A stretch of DNA of 64,000 bases from Emticicia fluvialis (GCF_024793945.1 NZ_JANUSD010000001.1:186001-250000); one strand, 5' to 3'; shown: positions 1 through 7,267, counted from the first letter of the stretch. Notes: generated by a model not told the origin, from the sequence alone. Translations and numbers: made by a program.

Positions 1-70
1 CAATGCCACCAATTCTTCAAAAAAACAGGGCTAAATGGTATTTAGCGTTTGACACTATTGTTTTGCGTTG

Positions 71-268
71 TACCGAAATGCAAATCAGGTATTTTTACTT
101 ATCGGAATCCGTATTTTTACTCTAAAAATATTTTTAGAATTAAGTAAAATTTGCCGCATAAAAAAGTTATTGGGAGCAAACTCACGTTTCTCTCAATTTC
201 TGATTTACAGGCGGTCTCTGAAAAGCCTTTCAAACAGAGTAAGAACAAACACCTAAATATTTAACACT
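71..268 (+). promoter_or_regulatory. Promoter and leader of the first beta-trefoil gene
   Basis: The segment aligns by eye with 2708-2900 upstream of the paralogous trefoil gene. Shared blocks are an ATCAGGTA-type start, two TTTTTACT-like half sites whose TAC cores lie exactly 22 bp apart (96-98 and 118-120), a weak -7-like element AAAATTTG at 146-153, and a leader block GCGG..GAAAAGCC at 211-227. The last half site sits the same 35 bp from the -7-like element in both copies. That is what an activator-dependent promoter would look like. The activator is not identified. A 62-codon open frame in this stretch has no counterpart upstream of the paralogue and is not called. Confidence 0.55.
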
Positions 269-655
269 ATGGCACGCGTAACATTACAAGCTCTTGGAAA
301 AGAAAAAGGGAAATTTTTAAGCCACGCAAACAATTCAGTATCTCTAACAGACGGAATTCATGGAGAAGGAGAAGTTTTTGTAATTCAAAAACTGCCAAGA
401 GACCGTGTGGCCATTGCCTGCGTTGGCGCAGAGATTGGTAAATACCTTAGTCATGCCTCTGGCGAGGTTACTCTGAAAGAAGGTATAATGGGTGAGGGAG
501 AAGAGTGGGTGATGGTAGAACACGAATTACCTAACGTTTCTTTCAACTGCGCAGGTAGCGAGAATAACAAAACGTTAAGCCATGCGAATGGTAAGGTAGG
601 GCTTCAGGATGGTTATAAGGGAGAAGGAGAACTGTGGTCAAAATCAAGCATTTAA
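269..655 (+). CDS. Three-repeat beta-trefoil protein (hisactophilin/fascin-like), copy 1
   Basis: This 128-residue protein consists of three tandem units of about 43 residues, at roughly 9-40, 52-83 and 95-126. Each unit carries the pattern G-K-x-L-S-H-A followed by a V-x-L strand, G-x-x-G-E-G-E and an aromatic residue. Three-fold internal symmetry at this length, with GK-(F/Y)-LS cores, is the signature of a beta-trefoil of the hisactophilin/fascin type. The fold is inferred from the pattern. There is no signal peptide or membrane segment, so the protein is probably cytoplasmic unless exported by an unusual route. It is 63% identical (81 of 128 positions, counted by eye) to the protein at 2901-3287. 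Partner and ligand are unknown. A strong terminator follows, so the gene is probably monocistronic. Confidence 0.8.
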   Translation: MARVTLQALGKEKGKFLSHANNSVSLTDGIHGEGEVFVIQKLPRDRVAIACVGAEIGKYLSHASGEVTLKEGIMGEGEEWVMVEHELPNVSFNCAGSENNKTLSHANGKVGLQDGYKGEGELWSKSSI

Positions 656-680
656 AATTTTTAGTCAGGAATAAAATAGA

Positions 681-716
681 AAGGCCTGGATGTTTCGGCA
701 TTCAGGCTTTTTCAAT
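681..716 (+). terminator. Intrinsic terminator of trefoil gene 1
   Basis: Arms GCCTGGATG (684-692) and CATTCAGGC (699-707) pair over nine positions with one G-U, around the loop TTTCGG. A run of T residues follows. The hairpin lies 26 bp after the stop codon. Confidence 0.8.
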
Positions 717-893
717 TTTTAGATAAAGGGCGTGGCATGGCAAACAAAAAATGCTTATGCCATTTTTGAAACGATTTGAAAAAGCTAAACCGATTCTAAT
801 AGCGTAACCCAGCTTTATTGTATTTTTAAGAATTTAAACCTCTTTTGCAGGTAAATATTTAGTTTACATTAACCCCGGTTTTATGCAAGAAGG

Positions 894-1334
894 TTATGCC
901 TGCGCCACATAATTTGGGTCAAATTCCACAATCCATTCAATACCATATTTGTCTCTGAACATACCCGCATAGGTTCCCCAGGGGCCTTGGTCAATAGGGC
1001 CTTCAATATTTCCCCCAGCCGATAAACCATTAAATAGCAGGTCGGCCTCTTCGCGGCTTTCAGCATTTACCACTATTTTCGACCTGTTTTCGTTTTCGTT
1101 TACCCTACCCATAAACTCAGGAACATCATTGCCTATTAATGCACTGTATTTACCTAAAGGCAAGGCAATTTGCATTATTTTTTTAGCTTCATTTTCAGCT
1201 ACCTGAAATTCGTCGCTTGCTAAATCGCCGAAGCGGATTATTCTGGAAAATTCGCCGCCAAAAACTGATTTGTAAAAAGTAAAAGCTTCTTCAGCATTGC
1301 CGTTGAAGTTAATCCAGGTGTTAATTGTTCTCAT
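894..1334 (-). CDS. VOC-family (PhnB-like glyoxalase fold) protein
   Basis: The 146-residue product begins with the INTWINFNGNAEEAFTFYKS stretch typical of PhnB-like vicinal-oxygen-chelate proteins (3-demethylubiquinone methyltransferase-like family). It has the family's usual length and its C-terminal WGTYAGMFRDKYGIEW motif. Such proteins form dimers with paired beta-alpha-beta-beta-beta modules, and their substrates are mostly unknown. It lies downstream of the ArsR/AHSA1 gene pair on the same strand with a 76-bp gap, an arrangement often seen for small stress-associated modules. Co-transcription is plausible but not shown. No metal or substrate assignment is attempted. Confidence 0.85.
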   Translation of the reverse strand: MRTINTWINFNGNAEEAFTFYKSVFGGEFSRIIRFGDLASDEFQVAENEAKKIMQIALPLGKYSALIGNDVPEFMGRVNENENRSKIVVNAESREEADLLFNGLSAGGNIEGPIDQGPWGTYAGMFRDKYGIEWIVEFDPNYVAQA

Positions 1335-1410
1335 AATTTTTATTGTTAAAATTTGTTTCTAATTGGTTAAATACCCTCTCTTTTGCATTGAGTATATGAA
1401 AAGCGGGGGT

Positions 1411-1902
1411 CTACGATAAAGCCTCCAGGAGTTCTTCCAGGTTTCTGAGGGTCATGTTGAAACCAATTTTGAAGCCCTCTAACAATTTCTCTAAACGCTC
1501 AAACGATTCATTATATATGGTTATATCAACTCTGGTAATACCATTTTGCTCGCTAAAGTTGTAGTCCCAATCAGAGCCCGGCAATTCCCGGTTTTCATCC
1601 TTATCGGCAAACGTGTTATACATCTTAAAATTGGTTATCGGGGTAATAGACGTAAATTCCTGCACAGCCCAGCGCTCCTGCCCGTCCGGGCTAACCATTG
1701 CATAAAACCGGCGTCCGCCTACCTTAAAATCCATATACTTGGTTTTCGCGCGCATGGGTGCCGGAGCCCCCCATTGGTCAAGTAGTTCGGCTTTTGTAAA
1801 GGCATCCCATACCAGCAATTGCCGCGCATTAAATTCCCGGCTGATGTAAACAGTTTTTGCAGTTTTGTCTACATTAAAATCAAATAGCAAATCGTTGTTC
1901 AT
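1411..1902 (-). CDS. AHSA1/SRPBCC-domain protein
   Basis: The 163-residue protein has the START/SRPBCC fold pattern of the AHSA1 (Aha1 C-terminal-like) family: an early VYISREFNARQLLVWDAFT strand-helix, the WGAPAPM segment, a central MDFKVGGRRFYAM strand, and a C-terminal long helix GFKIGFNMTLRNLEELLEAL. These proteins bind hydrophobic ligands in a cavity, and the ligand here is unknown. The gene overlaps the upstream ArsR gene by four bases (ATGA), so the two are translationally coupled. ArsR-AHSA1 pairs are a recurrent two-gene unit in bacteria. Confidence 0.85.
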   Translation of the reverse strand: MNNDLLFDFNVDKTAKTVYISREFNARQLLVWDAFTKAELLDQWGAPAPMRAKTKYMDFKVGGRRFYAMVSPDGQERWAVQEFTSITPITNFKMYNTFADKDENRELPGSDWDYNFSEQNGITRVDITIYNESFERLEKLLEGFKIGFNMTLRNLEELLEALS

Positions 1903-2219
1903 TCTTCTTTCGTTTTAATAGTTGATAATAGTTGGTCAAGCTGGTTAAATTGGGTTTCCCAGTTTTGTCTGAACTGGGCTAGCCAGTGGTCAAATTCCTG
2001 CATCTTTTTAGCATTAAAATGGTAGTAAATTTCCCGGCCGCTTTGCTCTGGTTTAACCAGGTCGCATTCGTGCAATACCTTAATGTGTTTCGAGACTGCC
2101 TGTCGGGTCATATCAAACTTTTGGGCTATAACATTGGGTGTTAGTGCCTGAATAGCCAGTAATGTCAAAATCGCTCTGCGTGTGGGGTCGGCAATGGCCT
2201 GAAATATATCTTGTTTCAT
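1899..2219 (-). CDS. ArsR-family winged-helix regulator
   Basis: The chosen start gives a 106-residue protein beginning MKQDIFQAIADPTRRAIL, the classical ArsR N-terminus. The helix-turn-helix is MTRQAVSKHIKVLHECDLV, followed by the wing GREIYYHF. A longer open frame starting at 2279 would run through two palindromes that look like the operator, so the start at 2219 is preferred. Only one cysteine (in the recognition helix-wing region) is present, and there is no CVC metal site, so this is more likely a ligand-free or lipid/stress-responsive ArsR than an arsenic sensor. It overlaps the AHSA1 gene by four bases and probably represses this operon. Confidence 0.88.
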   Translation of the reverse strand: MKQDIFQAIADPTRRAILTLLAIQALTPNVIAQKFDMTRQAVSKHIKVLHECDLVKPEQSGREIYYHFNAKKMQEFDHWLAQFRQNWETQFNQLDQLLSTIKTKEE

Positions 2220-2234
2220 TCTTGATTTTAATTG

Positions 2235-2280
2235 TGCAACTCTCAGGTTGCAAATGTATGTGCAACTTTTGAGTTGCACA
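2235..2280 (-). promoter_or_regulatory. Double palindromic operator of the ArsR/AHSA1 operon
   Basis: There are two inverted repeats with the same core. At 2235-2252 TGCAAC and GTTGCA are separated by 6 bp. At 2259-2280 TGTGCAACT and AGTTGCACA are perfect 9-bp arms separated by 4 bp. Their centres are 26 bp apart and they lie 16-61 bp upstream of the ArsR start codon. This fits autoregulation by a dimeric ArsR protein. Binding is inferred from symmetry and position. Confidence 0.7.
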
Positions 2281-2399
2281 AATTATTTTGCCTTTATTTG
2301 TCGGGTAAGGGTTTATAAACCTGCCAATGCAGCTATATAGGGTAGTCGGCAAAGCCATGTTTTTTCATTCGTGGTTCGTATACTGATAGGCGTAATTAT

Positions 2400-2495
2400 A
2401 TTTGGATGGTTTCATTACAGACAGGAGCCATTAAAGGGGTATTTGTAAAGAAAAACGGACTATTAATTTGAGTGGTTTCATTACAGACAGGAGCC
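2400..2495. repeat. Pair of 30-bp direct repeats with a 66-bp period (CRISPR-like spacing)
   Basis: Positions 2400-2429 and 2466-2495 match at 28 of 30 bases. Within them a 23-bp core (2407-2429 and 2473-2495, beginning TGGTTTCATTACAG) is identical. The intervening 36 bp are unrelated. A 30-bp repeat plus 36-bp spacer is the geometry of a CRISPR unit. Only two copies exist and no cas gene is in the window, so this is either an orphan or decayed mini-array or an unrelated short duplication. The rest of 2281-2900 holds only the trefoil-2 promoter. Confidence 0.6.
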
Positions 2496-2707
2496 GCTGA
2501 TGCCGGCATTTGAAGGGCAGAGATTTACCAATTTTATTGGTACATGCGCAACCACCCTGCGCTGCCTTGCCTGGATTACAGATATTTTAATATTCATTCC
2601 GGTTCATAGCCCATGGTTTGGCAAAATTTAATGGGAATCTTGTTTTAGTAGGTAAATCTACTCAGAACCCTCGCTAGCGCATATATGGTTCTGTACTGCG
2701 TAAATGT

Positions 2708-2900
2708 ACCGTATTGGTAATCAGGTAGTTTTACTTTATGGAATCGGGGTTTCTACTCTATAAATAATCTAAGAAATAGTTGAACTTTGTTGTGTAATCT
2801 TAAATGTGCGATTCCAATTGGTCAATTGTCATTTTGGGTTGCAGGCGGGTACTGAAAAGCCTCATAAAAGAGTAGGGATAACAATTAACAATTTAACATA
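2708..2900 (+). promoter_or_regulatory. Promoter and leader of the second beta-trefoil gene
   Basis: This is the homologue of 71-268. Half sites GTAGTTTTACTT (2725-2736) and GGTTTCTACTC have TAC cores at 2732-2734 and 2754-2756, again exactly 22 bp apart. A -7-like GAACTTTG lies at 2782-2789, the same 35 bp downstream as in copy 1. The leader block GCGGG..GAAAAGCC (2854-2861) sits 47 bp before the start codon. Sequence between these blocks has diverged, which suggests that they are under selection. Confidence 0.55.
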
Positions 2901-3287
2901 ATGGCAACTATTACATTAGGAGCTCTTGGAGCAGAAACTGGTAAATTCCTTAGTCACGCATTTGACAAAGTATGGCTTCAGAACGGTGTTCAGGGAGAAG
3001 GTGAAGTGTTTATTCTACAACAATTGCCCAACCAACGCGTGGCACTTGCCTGTCTGGGCGCTGAAACCGGAAAATTTCTTAGCCATGCCTTTGGTAATGT
3101 AGGGTTACAGAATGGTATTCAGGGCGAAGGCGAAGAGTGGATCATGATAGATCATGGTTCAGGAAATGTTTCTTTCAACTGCGCTGGCGCTGAGGTAGGC
3201 AAAACATTAAGCCACGCATTTGACAAAGTATGGCTTCAGGACGGCTATCAGGGATTGGGTGAACTATGGGCTATGGCCAACGTATAA
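2901..3287 (+). CDS. Three-repeat beta-trefoil protein (hisactophilin/fascin-like), copy 2
   Basis: This 128-residue paralogue of the protein at 269-655 has the same three units with G-K-(F/T)-L-S-H-A and G-E-G-E motifs. Units 1 and 3 both contain SHAFDKVWLQ, and their DNA is identical over 27 bp (2955-2981 and 3213-3239), which points to recent internal gene conversion or duplication. No signal peptide or membrane segment is present. The product is probably a compact soluble trefoil. It has its own duplicated promoter and no neighbouring gene in tight spacing, and the PsiD-like gene follows 610 bp later. Function is unknown. Proteins of this shape bind actin, carbohydrate or other proteins. 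Confidence 0.8.
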   Translation: MATITLGALGAETGKFLSHAFDKVWLQNGVQGEGEVFILQQLPNQRVALACLGAETGKFLSHAFGNVGLQNGIQGEGEEWIMIDHGSGNVSFNCAGAEVGKTLSHAFDKVWLQDGYQGLGELWAMANV

Positions 3288-3897
3288 CCCTGTTAATTTG
3301 TCAGGAAACAGTAAAGAGGCTGTTTGAAAGAGTTCTATATTACCATATTTATGTGGCCTTAGTACTTTATTAGACAGCCTCCCCTTAACGATTAATTTAA
3401 TGGATTTTCAAAGACCTGATTTCTTTTTTGATTTTGGAGGGAAAGCATTTTCCGAATGCCTCTGCTGCCGGGTAAAACCACAGTTGAGATAGATTGAGCT
3501 TACACTCAAATAAGCTCCTGATTGTATATATCTATTTGCAGATAATCAGATAGTTACAATGTACTTCAGGTACAATAAGACTACCGTTCGCCATGTTAAA
3601 ACAAAGTTCTTTTCTACAGGCAATATTGCATTTTAAAACGCTTTTGCTTTAGGTATGATGGTTGGTTTAGTATTCCAGATGGGGTAAAAAGTAATCAACA
3701 CTCAACCATAAACTGCGGATACATAAATTAGAATTGTATCCTTTGCATTCAGTCTGTTTTTCTGCTCAGGCACTGCATTTTCCTGTTAAAAAAACGTAAA
3801 ATATTACAATAGCTAGTGGAAACCAGCTACCACTTTAAAAAAGCGGGGCAAAACCGAAAAGCCAAATGAGTAGGATAACCTTTTAAACAATACTTCT
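3288..3897. other. 610-bp intergenic region with a conserved leader block at its end
   Basis: No coding frame of convincing composition was found. Widely spaced inverted arms GAGGCTGT (3316-3323) and ACAGCCTC (3374-3381) occur soon after the trefoil gene, but they lack a tight loop or T-run. Near the end, 3850-3880 repeats the leader motif of the two trefoil genes: GCGG, then GAAAAGCC (3856-3863), then GAGTAGG and ATAAC, 42 bp before the next start codon. No clear -33/-7 promoter was recognised. Confidence 0.5.
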
Positions 3898-5235
3898 ATG
3901 TTACCGCAATCTTACGTTCCATTTAATATTCAAAGTGGTTGGATACCCAACCCAGACAGAGAATCATTCCGGATATTTTTTGAATCGGTTCTTAATACAA
4001 AACCAAAAAACCTGGCACCTAGTATTAAAGCTCTAAAAAAGCTGATTGAAGGCGATGAGGTGCTGACTTATCTGGCAAACAATGCTTTTCAACAAAATGA
4101 TAACATTATTCATGCGCATCAGTCAACTAAGGAAGCGCCTATTCCTCGAATTCCTGATTTGGAAACCCTGCTGAATGCCTTTAATACTATTCTTAGCCTT
4201 GCGCCTCAATTCATTAACAATGATTTAGTTGGCCTTCCGTTTTCAGCTATCGTAGTTGGAATTGACGCTACCCTTGGGGGCAGTACCATGTTCCGCATTC
4301 CAAAGTTCAATGAAAAAATGAAAGCTATTCTGGAAGAATGGGGGAAATTTCTTGTTACACCTGCCTCTGCTGTAGGCTTCAGTAAAGAAAATGAGCAATG
4401 GCTTTCACCTGCCGCTAAAAAGCAATATGATTTTCCGTTATGGAAAAAAGATTCTCAAACTTTACCTTACTGGAAATCCTGGGATTCATTCTTTACGCGT
4501 GATTTCCTTGATCCAAAAAAATCCAGACCGATTGCAAGCCCAAATACCAATCAGGTAGTTATTTGCCCAAATGATGGTTCACTGTTTTGCTGGCAACCGA
4601 AAGTTCAGAAAAGAGATGTGTTCTGGCTCAAAGGTATGCCGTATTCGCTGAACGACATTTTCAGTTCGCCTGATCGCCGCCAAAATGAAATTATCAAGTC
4701 GTACAAATTAGACGAGATGTTTGAGAATGGGTATGTGTTTCAGACTTACCTTAATCCATACAATTTCCATCGTTGGTGGATACCAGTAAATGGCAAGGTA
4801 CTTTTTGACCCCATTGTTATTCCCGGTTGCTTTTTTAGCAAATTGGTACTGCCCGATTATGGAGGCGCAACAACAGCGTCTACTCCGTATCTGGCCGAAG
4901 TTAATGCGAAGGGTCTGATTGTATTTGAAACTGAAGACTATGGAAATGTTTGCTGTATACCATTGGGTATGAGTGAGGTGTCAAGTGTTGTTTTTGACAA
5001 ACAACTAAAAAAGGGAGCTCATGTAACAAAGGGCCAGGAAATGGGTATGTTCCATTATGGTGGGTCGTCTTTTGTGGTCATTTATCAAAATCTACCCGAC
5101 AAGCAATTGATATTTATGGACAGCGATGGGAATCCTTACCCTCAGCAGCCACCTCCGCCCGGCAGTAGTGCTGGCGCCAGCAATTATGGCACTAACATTG
5201 GCTCACAAATAGGGCAATGGTATTGTAAATGCTGA
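3898..5235 (+). CDS. Two-domain phosphatidylserine decarboxylase-family protein (PsiD-like pyruvoyl decarboxylase)
   Basis: The 445-residue product has an N-terminal domain (about 1-170) resembling the PSDC N-terminal domain (Pfam PF12588), followed by a PS decarboxylase catalytic domain (about 190-405). Catalytic elements are in place: FFTRDF and the RPI at 210-212, Asp226 in PNDG, His291 in NPYNFHRWW, and the self-processing site GGSS (388-391). Cleavage before Ser390 would generate the pyruvoyl cofactor. This two-domain layout is known from fungal PsiD, an L-tryptophan decarboxylase, and from related bacterial proteins, so the substrate may be an aromatic amino acid rather than a phospholipid. 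No membrane anchor is seen. The proline-rich tail (QQPPPPG) and terminal CKC are extra. It precedes the C69 hydrolase by 52 bp. Confidence 0.85.
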   Translation: MLPQSYVPFNIQSGWIPNPDRESFRIFFESVLNTKPKNLAPSIKALKKLIEGDEVLTYLANNAFQQNDNIIHAHQSTKEAPIPRIPDLETLLNAFNTILSLAPQFINNDLVGLPFSAIVVGIDATLGGSTMFRIPKFNEKMKAILEEWGKFLVTPASAVGFSKENEQWLSPAAKKQYDFPLWKKDSQTLPYWKSWDSFFTRDFLDPKKSRPIASPNTNQVVICPNDGSLFCWQPKVQKRDVFWLKGMPYSLNDIFSSPDRRQNEIIKSYKLDEMFENGYVFQTYLNPYNFHRWWIPVNGKVLFDPIVIPGCFFSKLVLPDYGGATTASTPYLAEVNAKGLIVFETEDYGNVCCIPLGMSEVSSVVFDKQLKKGAHVTKGQEMGMFHYGGSSFVVIYQNLPDKQLIFMDSDGNPYPQQPPPPGSSAGASNYGTNIGSQIGQWYCKC

Positions 5236-5287
5236 AAGTACCGAAGATGGTGAGTTCTCTGAAATCATAGATCAAACTGAAAAAATT

Positions 5288-6952
5288 ATGTGTACAACAA
5301 TGATTATTACCCCCGGAGCTACAGCCGACGGCTCTATGATTGTAACGCATTCTGACGACAACGAACTTTCAGATCAGCGTTTCATCTATGTTCCGGCTAT
5401 GAATCATGCACCTGGTAGCATGCGCGGTATAGTTGCCGGCATCAACGACGGGTACCCACGTATTGTTAGCAAAGAGCGAGGCCCGGGGTATAATTTGAAA
5501 GACTGGCCGGAAACCCCGATTATAGGTCAAATACCTCAGATAGAGCATACCTACGCTTACTTTGATGGGAGTTACGGAATCATGAATGAACATAATCTGA
5601 TGTTTGGCGAGTGTACAAATGGGGCCAAATTCATGCCGCCCAACCCCATAACGAAAGAACAAGCAGAAAAAAGTGGCGACCATTGTCGTTTGTTTTACAG
5701 TGCTGAGCTATCTCGTATTGCTTTGGAGCGGTGCAAATTAGCTAGAGAGGCAGTAGAATTAATGGGGGCTCTTATTGATGAATATGGCTATTTCTCGACC
5801 GGAGAAACTTTGCTTGTAGCTGATGAAAAAGAAGCCTGGGTGTTTGAAATGTGCGCTTTACCAGATAATGAATACCATTCTGCCTGGATAGCACAGCGGG
5901 TACCTGATGGCACTATTTTCGTGGCTGCAAATGAATTCCGAATCCGGGAAATCAGGCCAGATTCAGAAGATCAGCTATTCTCAAATCGTTTGCTGCCCGG
6001 CCTCAGAAAGGTTGGTTGGGCTTCAGAAACCGGAACGGTAGATTGGTTGGTTGCTATAAGTGACGGTGAATACAATCATCCATATTATTCGCTGCGGAGG
6101 GTATGGCGTGTCTTTGACCGGGCTAATCCTGACCTTGGATTAAGCCCCTGGGTAAATGATGGTTATACCACAGACTATCCGTTTAGCATTCAGCCAAAAA
6201 AGCAATTGGAGGTAAGAGAAGTATTTGCCTTATACCGTGATCATTATGAAGGTACCCAATTTGATATGACAAAGGGTATTGCAGCCGGGCCTTATGGAGA
6301 CCCGACGCGTTTCTTTGGCCCCTATGACGGCACCAGTTATGATATAGGAAACCATAAATTATATGGCGCCTGGGAACGCCCCATCTCTGTATTCTATCAG
6401 GGTTATACGTATGTACTCCAAACCCGACCAGATGCCCCGCAACTTACAAAAGGTATATGCTGGTTTGGGTCAGATGTTTCTTATACTACCTGTTTTGTGC
6501 CGTTTCCGAGCAAAGTAGAACAACTACCTACCACGTTTCAAATTGGCGACCCTCAGCAATTTAGTCGTGATGCGGCCTGGTGGAGCTTTGATTTCGTTGC
6601 TAACTGGGCCAGGCTCAATTTTCAGAGAATGTGTCAGGTAGACATCCAGCCTTTGCAATTGAAATTGGAGAATCAGCAAGTAGAACTTCTTAAATATTGG
6701 GATGAAATATTTCAATCAAGCGCTTCGAGCCAGGAATTAACCGAATTATGCAAAGCCAATGCAAATGAAATAGTTAAGGAATGGTGGGCGCTTGCAGATA
6801 CTTTGATCGCCAAATACTCAGACGGGTATATCAACCCCAAACCAAGCCGCCCGCAAAATGAAGGCGCTATCGGGATTGGATATCCATCACCCTGGTTGGG
6901 GTTAACCAATTATCAGGCTGGCCCCATCAGCTACAATATGGATATGCGGTAG
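5288..6952 (+). CDS. Peptidase family C69 (dipeptidase A-like Ntn hydrolase)
   Basis: The 554-residue protein begins Met-Cys-Thr-Thr. Removal of Met exposes Cys2 as the N-terminal nucleophile, followed by ATADGS and the SDDNE segment characteristic of family C69 (PepD/secernin-like). No signal peptide is present, so the enzyme is predicted to be cytoplasmic. The family hydrolyses dipeptides or other amide bonds, and the substrate here is unknown. The short gap to the upstream PsiD-like decarboxylase suggests co-transcription. The reading frame stays open from 5213 to the ATG and would encode an acidic stretch, but it offers no ATG start. The start at 5288 is chosen because it places Cys at position 2. 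This start is well supported by the family. Confidence 0.88.
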   Translation: MCTTMIITPGATADGSMIVTHSDDNELSDQRFIYVPAMNHAPGSMRGIVAGINDGYPRIVSKERGPGYNLKDWPETPIIGQIPQIEHTYAYFDGSYGIMNEHNLMFGECTNGAKFMPPNPITKEQAEKSGDHCRLFYSAELSRIALERCKLAREAVELMGALIDEYGYFSTGETLLVADEKEAWVFEMCALPDNEYHSAWIAQRVPDGTIFVAANEFRIREIRPDSEDQLFSNRLLPGLRKVGWASETGTVDWLVAISDGEYNHPYYSLRRVWRVFDRANPDLGLSPWVNDGYTTDYPFSIQPKKQLEVREVFALYRDHYEGTQFDMTKGIAAGPYGDPTRFFGPYDGTSYDIGNHKLYGAWERPISVFYQGYTYVLQTRPDAPQLTKGICWFGSDVSYTTCFVPFPSKVEQLPTTFQIGDPQQFSRDAAWWSFDFVANWARLNFQRMCQVDIQPLQLKLENQQVELLKYWDEIFQSSASSQELTELCKANANEIVKEWWALADTLIAKYSDGYINPKPSRPQNEGAIGIGYPSPWLGLTNYQAGPISYNMDMR

Positions 6953-7193
6953 TATTGCCAGGATAGATTAGATTGGAGTTGCATAAGTTGAGAACCAATA
7001 GCCGAACTTTATACCAATAGAAAGGTCATTTAAGCTGGGATTTAATTGAACGTGCACGAATGACTTGGAAGATTGGCCCAAGAAACGAGCCGCTGTTATA
7101 AGAAATGGTGTAGCGAAATTTCTGGAGTTTCTTTGAAATCAGCTACTAATCAGGCGATGTTTTATTTGTCGAGAAATGACAGATAATCGAATA
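6953..7193. other. Intergenic region without recognised gene
   Basis: The stretch separates the C69 gene from the tRNA terminator. A short inverted repeat TTATTTGTC (7162-7170) and GACAGATAA (7178-7186) is visible. No coding frame with family resemblance and no promoter of the phylum's usual form was found. Confidence 0.5.
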
Positions 7194-7237
7194 ATTATAA
7201 AAATAGCCAGTAAATCTTTGATTTCGCTGGCTATTTT
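7194..7237 (-). terminator. Terminator of tRNA-Arg
   Basis: Read on the minus strand, AAAATAGCCAG (7227-7237) and CTGGCTATTTT (7200-7210) pair perfectly over 11 bp and are followed by TTATAATT. The hairpin lies 31 bp downstream of the tRNA. Confidence 0.75.
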
Positions 7238-7267
7238 CGTTAAATCAGGTTTGATAGAAATAAAATG

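Noticed and set aside
68..256. A 62-codon frame upstream of the first trefoil gene
   Set aside because: It overlaps the promoter and leader blocks, the homologous region before the second trefoil has no such frame, and its composition is not protein-like.
2400..2495. Annotating a CRISPR array outright
   Set aside because: Only two imperfect repeats and no cas genes are present, so it is listed as a repeat pair with CRISPR-like spacing.
3316..3381. GAGGCTGT/ACAGCCTC inverted arms as a terminator after trefoil 2
   Set aside because: The arms are separated by 50 bp, are only 8 bp long and have no T-run directly after them.
3541..3590. A possible third copy of the 22-bp-period half sites before the PsiD-like gene
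   Set aside because: It starts like the others (AATCAGATAGTTAC) but the TAC cores are not 22 bp apart, and the distance to the start codon differs by 170 bp.
3898..6952. Calling a complete biosynthetic gene cluster
   Set aside because: Only two enzymes are present, with no synthetase, transporter or tailoring genes. It is reported as a candidate pair only.
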